A stretch of 64,000 bases of DNA from Cloeon dipterum. Its lineage: Eukaryota; Arthropoda; Insecta; Ephemeroptera; Baetidae. The translations under genes and the position numbers were made by a program. Below the pieces are notes generated by a model that saw only the letters and a program-made list of their open reading frames with translations, did not search any database and was not told the origin of the DNA. Where the stretch lies: positions 17,608,001-17,672,000 of the forward strand of contig NC_088788.1 of the NCBI RefSeq assembly GCF_949628265.1, written 5' to 3'. Shown here one piece after another: positions 12,621-22,284 of this stretch. The first letter of the stretch is position 1. Each line of letters opens with the position of its first letter.

Positions 12621-12708
12621 AGTACCACTTCGGGCAACGGGCTGCCGCTGCAGCTGGACTGGCTGCTGCCGCTGCTGGTTGGAGACGGAGGGCGTGGCAG
12701 CAGGAAGG

Positions 12709-15311
12709 ATGTTCAGGTACACGCACGCCCTGGTGTGCAGGGTGCCGGTCGCGTTCAGGACGCGCGCAGAGATCGACCTGGAGGAGGCGCGCAGACAGCA
12801 TGAGGCGCTGTGCCGGCTGCTGCGCGAACTCGGCGTCGACGTGGTCGAACTGCCGCCCGACGAACTGCACCCTGAGTGCGTCTTCGTGGAGGACACAGCG
12901 GTCATCTGCAACGGCGTCGCCCTGATCACCCGCCCTGGTGCGCCCCATCGACAGGGAGAGGTATACAAAATTTTTGTGAATATAGAGCCCTGCCGTAATT
13001 TCATAAACCAGACTCTTTTTGCTGGCCTCTCTTCTCGGTCGATTATCGATTTTTTTTAGGGGTGGAAATGGTAATATGAGATTTTTGCTGGTTTACCCGT
13101 AGGTGGACACCGTCCGTGCCGTTTTGAAAAAGGAACTCGGGCTGCCGATCGTGGAGATTTCAGACGAGGCTGCCAAACTGGATGGTGGAGACGTCCTTTT
13201 CACAGGTCCTTATTTTATTTTTATAATTGATATAATAATGCATCATTGGGGCCAGCCCGCATTGGCGCCTGTACCACTATAAATCATCTAAAAATTATTG
13301 CAGAAATTTTCATTGAAATCTCTTTAGTAATTAATAATATATTTTCCTCGCATTCAACTTTTTATTGTCAATTTTAGTTAACAGTTAAAAATTATTAAAA
13401 CGTAATATATTTATTTCGTTATACGTTTATATTACCTTTGTTTTCAACAACGATTCTGTGTTTTCATAAATCTGTTTTTCCTTATCTCCTAAGCGATTAA
13501 AAATTGTTAATTCAAAACTAGCAATCTGTTTTTATGCAACGCGCGCAGTTGGCGTGATTCGGAACTGCAGAGGTAAAAATCCAGATTGGGATTTAAACCT
13601 CGCTATCACTTTCAGGCTATATGTACCTCCATTTAAGTCAATGAAAAAAATAATTTACCTAAATTTCAGCTTTTATTATGATTTATGATAAAACAATTTT
13701 TGTAGTATGAAAATATTACGAGAAAATGTTTGTATAACATATATAATATTATATATAGAATTTCATCCGTTTTGAATATGCTAATTTTTTCTCTACGTTA
13801 AATATTATTAAATACTTTAAATTGTAAAAAGTCCCAGGTCAGGATGAAACCTTTTTTCGGAATATTAAACATGATCCACTAATAATTGATTCTTCTCGTT
13901 GTCTGGATACCACATTGCTTCTTAATTGTGCAAAAACTATTTTAAAATCAATTTTGAATATTTTGGTAATGACTGTTAATCGCCAAGATCGTTGAATCAC
14001 AAAATGTCCACCTCTGCGTATTCATGTTTCACATACTATATAGTTCAAACGGAAGAATAAACTTTAAGTCATTTTGCTGTAAAAATGCTCCTGAAATATT
14101 CATCTGGAATTTCAAACCATAAGTTTTACAGCAAATTTCAAATTTTTTAGTAAAATTTATTTGAAAAAAGTGCAATCTACGCTTTTCTAAATTTTATTTT
14201 AAATATTCACTCACTATGAAGCTAAACTGATACACGTCACAAGCTGATTCTAATTTTGATTAAAAGAAAAGATAATTTTTTCACAGGTCGAGAGTTTTTT
14301 GTGGGCCTTAGCGAGTGGACAAACGAAGCGGGAGCACGCGCCCTGGCTGCATCCTTCCCAGAGTTTTCGGTGACGCCCATCAAGGTGAGCCCTGGCGTTC
14401 GACTAGAAGGCGGCCAGCAGGGTCACGCCCTGCAGGTGAGTGCTGCACGTTCGCTGCACTCAACGCCGCCGCACCCTCCCCCGGCCTCGCTTCCTTTCAT
14501 AATCCTGTCCCCTCTCGAGCCCCCTGAATTAACTCCGAACCTTCGGCAGGTTTCCGAGCCGCGCCACCTTAAGGCCTTGGTGTCCATGGCAGCGCCGGAC
14601 GTGCTGTGCGTCAGCAAGGGCGCCGCCTCGCAGGAGGTCTTGCGCCGCATCGAACGAGAGGCCTCCTTCAGCTACCAAACGCTCACCGTACCTGAGGACA
14701 GCGCGGCAAACGTGCTCTCCGTCAATGGCACCCTCATCCACCGCTCCGCCGCGGAAGCACCAGAAACCTGCAAGGTTAAACACCGTTTTATTTTGAATTT
14801 TCTGATAAGAAGCTCTCAAGAATGTCAAATCTCTTTTCTAGATTTTTTATTCTTAAAAGATTTTCTAAATTAATATTTTAGATCTTTCTACGTTAAATAT
14901 TAAAGATCTTCTATACAAATTCATATCTTGAAAAAAATCGCAAAAGTGCAGAAAAAGTGCAAAAAAATTTTTTGCGACTCGGTTGGTATTTCCAAAAAAC
15001 TGAATTAAAAAAACGAATTAAATCGTATTTGTTTGACGATTTCTTTAGAAAAATTGCCTTGAACAAAAACCACGAGTCAATAATAATGCCTTAATTTCGG
15101 CGATACATACCTGAAAATTTCACTGTAAATTTCCCATGCCTACGATTCATTTCATGCAATGGAAATTTTCCTCCTCTCATTCTAGCATCTTGAAGGAAAA
15201 CCAGAGCTGCAGCGGCGCCAACTTTCCGTCTCGGAGCTCGCAAAAGTCGGCGCAGGACTCTCGTCGTGCTGCTTACTTGTGCGGCGCACTCGCGCAGCAC
15301 GCACGTTTTGA
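12709..15311 (+). CDS. DDAH: Dimethylarginine dimethylaminohydrolase (DDAH)
   Basis: Cytosolic hydrolase that converts asymmetric dimethylarginine to citrulline and dimethylamine, thereby relieving inhibition of nitric oxide synthase. Five exons join in frame: 12709-12960, 13103-13205, 14287-14384, 14550-14774 and 15186-15311, coding 267 residues, close to the 285 of human DDAH1. The pentein-fold signatures are CVFVEDTAV (about 57-65), ITRPGAP (about 73-79), LDGGDVLFTG (about 110) and GLSEWTNEAGA. The catalytic histidine is H157 (RHLK). The nucleophile C254 lies in LSSCCLLV on the last exon, which is too short for a simple frame scan and was found by homology with the mammalian SELEKVDGLLTCC segment. 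The spacing from the preceding exon to that segment equals the human spacing. Intron 2 (13206-14286) is AT-rich and empty. See the findings for a second donor in exon 3. Confidence 0.93.
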
Positions 15312-15829
15312 AGGGTCCAGTAGAACCCTTTGTGCCAATTTCCTGTGATTTTTTTCGCCTCCTACGCACCCCACCCTCTGTGTCCTGACCTGCGAAACGC
15401 TTGTGCAGCTCAAGCAATTTTATTGCTCTCTTTGACCATTCCGCGCGACGCTCTGTCATCTCATGACAATTACAAATGTTTAATTTTCTTAGCGACAAAG
15501 ACATTTTTTTAGATTTTTCACCAGATTATATTTATATTGTACATTCTGCCATTGCTGCATTGTATTTACATGTAAAAAGCATACATGAATTAATCGAAAA
15601 CGTGATCTGAAATGATGATATTATATTGTGAGATATTAAAAACTGATAAACTGCATATCTTTTGTGTTGGTTTTATTTGCTCCAATCCCCTTATTGTCAT
15701 GGTTTTGGCTAGAGTGTCTAATTTATTTTAGATGAGCAGGCCATAGTTGTTGAGTTACTTCTCCGTCGCACTTAATTTAAATACAAAAGAGACAGCAGAC
15801 ACCCTAGTAAACACAAAAACAATCACGTT

Positions 15830-15935
15830 TATATCAAGCTTTTCCTTATCTAGATAAAAAGTCCTGGTCAACTAATTTCGGCTACCTGGTTGGACAGGAC
15901 GCTCTTTAGAAAAACGGGGGGAAAAGCTTGATATA
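15830..15935. repeat. Imperfect palindrome / foldback of about 106 bp
   Basis: TATATCAAGCTTTTCC at 15830-15845 is repeated as its exact reverse complement at 15920-15935. Further in, CCTGGTCAAC pairs imperfectly with GTTGGACAGG, so the whole block can fold into one long hairpin with a loop of about 14 nt. It could be a small MITE or the remains of one. Confidence 0.5.
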
Positions 15936-16418
15936 TACCAAAGCTGCATTTAGTTTCAACCGCTTTCAACCATATAATTATAATGACCTTATATTGTTCT
16001 GACTTTACTAGCATCTATCAACAAAGTTCCCGAATGTTTGTTTCAGTAGAAACCAAAAATCCTTTCATCAATCAATTATTATCATGCCTCATGCCCTTTT
16101 AAGATCAAGTGTTTTCATTCCACCCGCCCAATTACACGTTTCCACTTCTAAATCCGTCCAATACTCGACCTTTCCACCCGCTCAACCGGCCGTGTGGTCG
16201 CTACTACCCAAATTTATTACTTTTTTGTGCTTCAGCTAGACTTAATAAGTCTAAAAAATTGGAAGTTCGAAGCATTTTTATGTCGAGGGATTTGTGTTAA
16301 ATTCTAGTTTAAAAATAAATTCGCATGGGTGATAAAAATTACTAAGAATTTTCATTTTTTAATCCAATGAATTTGCGATTTTAAAAGATTACCCTCTCAC
16401 TTAAAGCGCAAAGAGACC

Positions 16419-16759
16419 ACACTCTGCTATTTTTGAAAATGTGACGTAATTTTTAAACAAATTTTCAAACCATAAATTTTGTATCAAAGACATAATATAT
16501 ATGCTTGCCACTTTATTTGCAAAAAGGAGTAAAGCCATGCTCCACGCTTCTAAAATAAGAGCAAAAACGCCTGCAGAACAACAAGTTAGACAACCGGCTG
16601 AACGTGCAAACATTGCGGTTCAATTTCAAACTGCCATCGCAGGCGATCGCAAGCTAAAAAAAGTTGATGAGATGACAACTTATATTATGTCTGATACAAA
16701 ATTAATGGTTTGAAAATTTGTTTAAAAATTACGTCACATTTTCAAAAATAGCAGAGTGT
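16419..16759. mobile_element. Inverted-repeat (MITE-like) element with about 80-bp arms
   Basis: The left arm 16419-16500 and right arm 16681-16759 are reverse complements with only about three differences over 80 bp. The outer end reads ACACTCTGCTATTTTTG and the arms enclose about 180 bp. The spacer contains no recognisable gene. I could not find a clear target-site duplication, so the superfamily is undetermined. High arm identity suggests a recent insertion or strong constraint. Confidence 0.6.
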
Positions 16760-17048
16760 ACTGTATAATATGGTGTAAGACGAATAAATAAATTAATGTT
16801 CAAGTTCAGAAATCCGATCAAAAAATTAAAATGTAAAATTTTTTCCGGCGAAAGTTAACATTTCTAAGTTTTTGTAAGATGATTATTTTTACCAAAAAAG
16901 GTAACGGTGTATATGTATGATTGGGTATTAAATATTATTAATGGTGAAGTAAATCTGAATAAAAGTAAATTGAAAAGTTTAAACAAAACAAAATAAATTT
17001 AATATACATCCTCATTCCACAAGGTGTTTTGATGAGTTAAAATAATTT

Positions 17049-20000
17049 TTAGTATTTCAGTACAATTAAATCTGTGAAGTACTGCATGATTTCCTCACTG
17101 TGCGATTTGTTCAGCTGGGCAGATTCCCGGACAGAAAAGCAATCGAATGCCACGAGCATATTGTTGCACTGCTCGACCAGCCACTTACACATCCGCAGGT
17201 CCGCGTGCTGGGCTGCCAAATGCAAGGCATTCATCCCTTGTCTTCCATCTTCTTTGATCATTTCAGAATTCTTAGAGTGCACAAATTGGGCGCTTTCGAG
17301 TCTATTCTTGATCACAGAGTAGTGTAATAAGTTGAAATCCTTTAATTTTACACGAAGGTTGGCGCCGAGCTGCAGCAACTTTTCCGCTACATTGACGTTA
17401 CCTTTAGACAAAGCAAAGTGCAAGGGATTTATTCGGGTGTTACCGTCAACTTTTAGCCCCTTGGAGACGTAGAACTCAACGAGTTGCACCCCATGTATCC
17501 TATTAAATCCCACGTAGTGAAGGGCAGTCCCTTTATTTTTCGTTCCACACTCGATAAGCGGATCAACGCCTAGGTCAACCAGCCATGAGTTGGTTTCCAG
17601 GTCTGCGTACTGAGCTGCGACGTGCAGGCTGCTTTTCCTGTTCTTTCCAAGCTCTTTAACCATTCCTACGTCCCTTGCGTGTATGAATTGGGCGCTTGTC
17701 AGTTTGTTCCATCTCATGCAGTAGTGGATGAGAGTGTTTTCCCCTATTTTTACTCGCAATGACTCTGCGTTGAGGTCCAATAGTTCCTCCGCCACCTCAA
17801 TGTTTATCTCGCTCAAGGCGCAGTGAAGAGGCGTTTCGTCATTCACACTCCTTTTGTTAACATCAAGACCAAGGCTATCAACAAGAAAGTGCACGATATC
17901 TTTCCCGAATGACTTGTTCTTTGACGCGTAATGAAGAGCAGTGTATTTTAAATTTCTGCACTCGGAAGTTGCGTCGGCGCCTTCTTTTACTAGCCATTTG
18001 CACATAGCAACATCAGCGTGAGAGGCTGCCAGGTGAAAAATGCTGAATTCTCCGACCTCATTGATAAGGTTTCTATCATCTTGGTGCACACGCTTGGCGA
18101 GCTCTAGATTATTCTCCACGACAAAAAACTGCAGCAAGTTATATCCGTGATCCGAAAATTGAATCAATTCTTTAGCGTGCTGAAAATTTCCTGCCCAGAC
18201 TGCGTAGTGAATCGGTGTTTCGCCGTCTCTATCTGTCGCGTCCGTTCTCAGTCCACGCTGGACGAAGAAAGAGATTAGGCCAACGCCGTGCTCCTTGTTG
18301 ACGGTGGCGTGGTGCAGCGCCGTAGCACCAAACTCTTGGCACTTAGCGCTGACGTCTTGGCCCTCATTCAGCAGGCGGTCACAAGTCTGTACATCGGCGA
18401 CTGATGCTGCCGCCAGTAACTTGTTGATGACGAATGAATCCATTTTTTCTTGTTTCGTCAGAATGGCCGAATTGACATACTCAATTATCTTCAGGCCGTG
18501 CTGCTGGTTCTTGTACGCGTTTTTTATAATGCGTTTGCGAATTTTAGTTATGTTAATTTTAGTTCTCGCCACAAGCCAGCGGAACGTTTCGGCTTTGGCG
18601 AATTCCGCCGCGAGGCAGATTTTTTCCTCAGTGAAGTCATCGATAAGTGAGCGATTTTTTTCATCCAGTTTTTGCACGATTTTCAGCCATTTAGGAAAAC
18701 TGCTTATCCCAATTATTGCGCAAGAAATCGCATCCTCTCCGTTAGCATCGCTTGCAATGTTGAAATCAAAGTCAATCAAATAGCTGGCTATTTTGGCCGA
18801 TCCTCTTAGCAAAGCGCAGCGCAAAGCGGTGTCCATCATTTTTGAGTCCATTTCATCAAGCTCGATCTGATCTTTCAAAAGGTAAAATAAATTTTCCAGG
18901 CCTGCAGATACAACTTGTATGAAAATCTCTTGTGTTGCATAATTGGTTTTGAATGTGTCAATCACAGATTTCTTGTAGGGCTCGTTGGCCGATACGAACA
19001 TTTCAAGAGTTTTTAGGCATTGACTTACATCTCGTTCTTGTTTGAACCCTACTTTTTCTTTCAATTCTTGAATGAAGTGCCTGCCTATTAAGAACTCGGC
19101 ATAGCTTTTGTGAGCAAATGTGACGTTTTCGCCACTGCTGCTGACAATTGCTGAGGAATTGATGGTTTTAATGTCTTCGGGCATTGAAATGCTACCTTCG
19201 TTCATCCATTTCGCAGCAACGTTTTGTAGCAATCTAATCAATTCCTCTTTTTGCTCTTTTTCTTGGTGCTGGTGCACTCTATTGCCCAAACTCATTGCGA
19301 TAGTTTTATTGAAAATCTGATAAACGCTTTGCGCTTTTTCGCATTGGCAAATCATGCTTAAATAGAAAGGATTTTCTGTAACCCCAGGAATCTTAGAGAA
19401 TTTTCTAAGCATATTCTGGTAGTCCATTTGGGTTTTTGACGGTTGATATATCCTCATTACATCAATTTGCTGCTTCCCCGTCAACTTATTGATTCCAATT
19501 TGAGTAATTTTGCGCCTCTCCAAAGCTTTTTCTACAGTTCTCTTCTCTTCGGGTGCTGTCGTTACGACTACCGGACATCCGCACTCGGCGATTTCCTTCA
19601 AAATATTCGAAATCCGATCGCGATGTTTTGGGCAGACTTCTTCGAATCCATCCAAGAGAATCATTGGCTTGTTTCGTTTTTGCAAGAGTAGTTTAACAGC
19701 ATCGTTGGCCGCACTGGTGACTGTTGCAAGAAGCGATACCAGGCCGCAGCTTTGCCCTTTCGAAGCGAAGAAGTGGTGGAAGCGACTCAGCTGCACCAAT
19801 ATCACCTGCCTCTTATCATACAACGATTCTCTAAGACAGTGGGCGAGTTGGAGCATAAAGGTCGACTTTCCCATGCCGACTGCAGCGGTAAGGAGCCAAG
19901 TTCCACGGCTGCCTAAAATATTTATCAGCAATTCATCATAGTTCTTGTTTTCGTTATCCAGTTGAAAAGTCGGCACGACGAAGTGGCGCGGCAATTCAGG

Positions 20001-22284
20001 AAAATCTAGAGAGAATTGCATCGTTGACGCCATCAGAGCCTTGCCGTTAGCGGCCATCAGCACCCTAGAGAACATCTCCTGCAGACTTCTTCCACTTCTC
20101 AGCTCGTAACTCTTCATTGTCTCAATGAGTTTGTCTGAAGTACCTTTAAACATGGTCACCGGTATTAAAAATGAACTAAAAATAAACAATTCTAGAAAAT
20201 AGAAAGTGCAAATAAAATCGTTTTTTTAATTAAGGTAAAATGAACTTTAGCTTATTGTGCCCGCTTTTACCAAGCTAAAGAGGCAATTAAAAGTATATAA
20301 TAAGCAAATTTGTATTTCCTTTACAGCTTCAAATCAGATTTAATGTAATTATTTTTATTTTAACTTCAATTATTTCTAATTAAATGATCATACGAATTAA
20401 GTCATATTTTTATTTAAAACATGTTTAAAATTCATAATATACCTTTTTAACAACTATATAGTTATTATTACCTTCATCACATGAGACCAAAGTCAGCCAA
20501 CTGCTCAGATGATACGCGTTGCTTGCCTTTTGTTAAATAAAAAATATTAGTTCACTAAAATAATTTTTTTATTTGTACCTTTGTGTGCATGCAGTCAATT
20601 TTTGTGTTTGAATGTGTCGGCTGATTCAAAAAGAGAAATATTTTTGGTTTGCCTGTCATAGTTTCTTCTTTGACAAATTTACAAACTATCTCTCCTATGG
20701 TAAGTGTCTTCCCCTTAGCCATGATGACGTTGATTTTTCCTTCATCATCTACTGCGATTCTCGCGAAAAATACTATCATCAAACAGCCAGGGATATCCTT
20801 TTTGAGTTTAACTATCAAAATATAATATTTTCAATTTAGAATAATATACACGATTTGATATTTTTGGTACCTTTTGAGAGAAAGTCGGGATTTTCTTTGG
20901 CAATGTTTCGCAGGGACGTCTCAAACTGTAGGTAGTATGTTAGTGCCGAGTAAAGGTTTTGCACTTGTTTGCTTTCATGCGTGAAAAATATCATAGCCCT
21001 GCGCATTGGCAGGCTTGCAGATTTTCTCTCCCAAGAAAAAAAATACTTCAAATGCCTTTGGGGTGTTACTCTGTATCCAGGATGGGCATCTTTTTTCGTG
21101 CTTGAAGGACTGGAAAATAAATATATATCAGTGAAAAGGAGACTATGATATTTTACCCTGTGGAAAAAATTGAAAGATTTGTTTTTTTTTTCAGTTTCCC
21201 ATGTTCAATGAAATATAATTTAAAATCTGGATTTCATTTTAAATTTTCCAGAATAGCCTCGTGTTTGATAAAAATAAAATTTTAAAATTAAAGATTTGAT
21301 AATAAAATTACCATGGCTGAATTACGAGTTGACGATGAGGATAGAGGTGGAATTCCGGCGTTTGAAAATTATGTGAGAAAGTAGTGTTTGAATTTTCATG
21401 AATCTGGTGGTGCACAATTGTAAGAATGTCAGCGAAACACGTTTCCCTCTCTAATTCATCAAACACATCGCAAGTACTTTGCACAAACCAGCTTCCTTTT
21501 CTTTTGCCTTTATCCTCTCTGTTAGCATATTGTGCTATAAAAAACTGATATTAAGCAATAGTATACCAATCAATGATGATACTTACTTTCCACAGTCGAC
21601 GAAAAAATAGCCAGATTTTGATCATAATTTGGGACGAATGAAACTTGTGTTGCCTTTTTTACATCCTCGAGGGAATTGTTACTGTAATTTAGTGAACCAT
21701 CCTCTACTTCCGCTGATCGGCAAGGCTGTTAATTGAATTATTATAAATTGGTCATAAGATATTTTGAAAAATTTCATCTTTTACGCCAAAATTGATGAAT
21801 TTGAAACAACCACCAAAGTTCTTGAGCTGCAACAGTCTGGCATAAATTTCTTCCCTTTTGAAAGTAGAATTTGGATGTTCTGTGAAGATGATCCCTCCTT
21901 CGCTTCCGTGGGACAAAATGTACATAATAAAGAGTTGAGGAGGCGAGGAAGCATCGAAAAGCCTCAGTAGCTTTTTCTCTGACGATATTAGATCGAAAAG
22001 GTCCTGTTTTCGTGGAGAGGCCCACTCTCGAAAAGAGCAGTTTCTCTTCTCTTCGAAGGTTTGTCGTAATCGATCCACATCCTCCTCGTTGCCTTCCCTT
22101 TTATCATTTTTTAGATTTTTAAAGGCGTAATGAACCACTAGAACGAAAACGCTGAATTTTGAAATTGTATTACATTAGTTTGAAAAATCGGTCCAAAATT
22201 AATTGAATCAAACCTTGTCAATATCTCTTTCGTCCCATTTTTGTCTTTAAAATATCCAAGCTTCACGGGACTCTTTTGAGGCAT
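17049..22284 (-). CDS. Predicted caspase - pseudocaspase - NACHT - ankyrin-repeat fusion protein
   Basis: Minus-strand exons 22284-22214, 22151-21785, 21725-21587, 21534-21312, 21109-20871, 20811-20579, 20526-20472 and 20191-17049 join in one frame (4470 nt, 1489 residues). Residues 24-266 are a caspase: R42, the LSHG histidine H105, Cys148 in GPCRS (usually QACRG), a possible EVED|G processing site at 155, and the p10 signature GSWFVQ at 206-211. Residues about 300-515 are a second caspase-like domain lacking both catalytic residues (ARI for SHG; NQPTH for ACRG). Residues about 520-880 are NACHT: Walker A GMGKST (548-553), Walker B MILLDGFEE (about 619), sensor strand VVVTTAPE and a winged-helix-type FAHKSYAEFL. 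Residues about 970-1489 are ankyrin repeats in units of about 130 residues. No CARD or DED is seen. The acceptor of exon 7 (AAAAG) is weak. Likely role by family: NTP-driven oligomerisation that activates a caspase. The start at 22284 is provisional; an acceptor-like CAG lies just upstream. Alternative: two adjacent genes. Confidence 0.78.

Larger units (their letters stand above)
11214..12708. other. Intergenic region between fax and DDAH; probable DDAH promoter region
   Basis: No recognisable protein. A GC-rich island (about 11240-11850) is followed by two TATCGATA elements and then AT-rich DNA up to the DDAH start. Overlapping open frames on both strands (for example 11220-11528 minus and 11607-11870 minus) are compositional and match no family I know. 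Confidence 0.45.
15312..17048. other. DDAH 3' UTR and intergenic DNA carrying two inverted repeats
   Basis: AT-rich sequence without recognisable genes. It holds a foldback at 15830-15935 and a longer inverted-repeat element at 16419-16759, each listed separately. The 3' end of the minus-strand caspase-NACHT gene also lies here. Confidence 0.5.

Noticed and set aside
17049-20191. NACHT-ankyrin exon as a bacterial (for example Wolbachia) insertion
   Set aside because: It continues in frame from eukaryotic caspase exons through GT-AG introns, its NACHT features are animal-like, and no bacterial neighbours are present.
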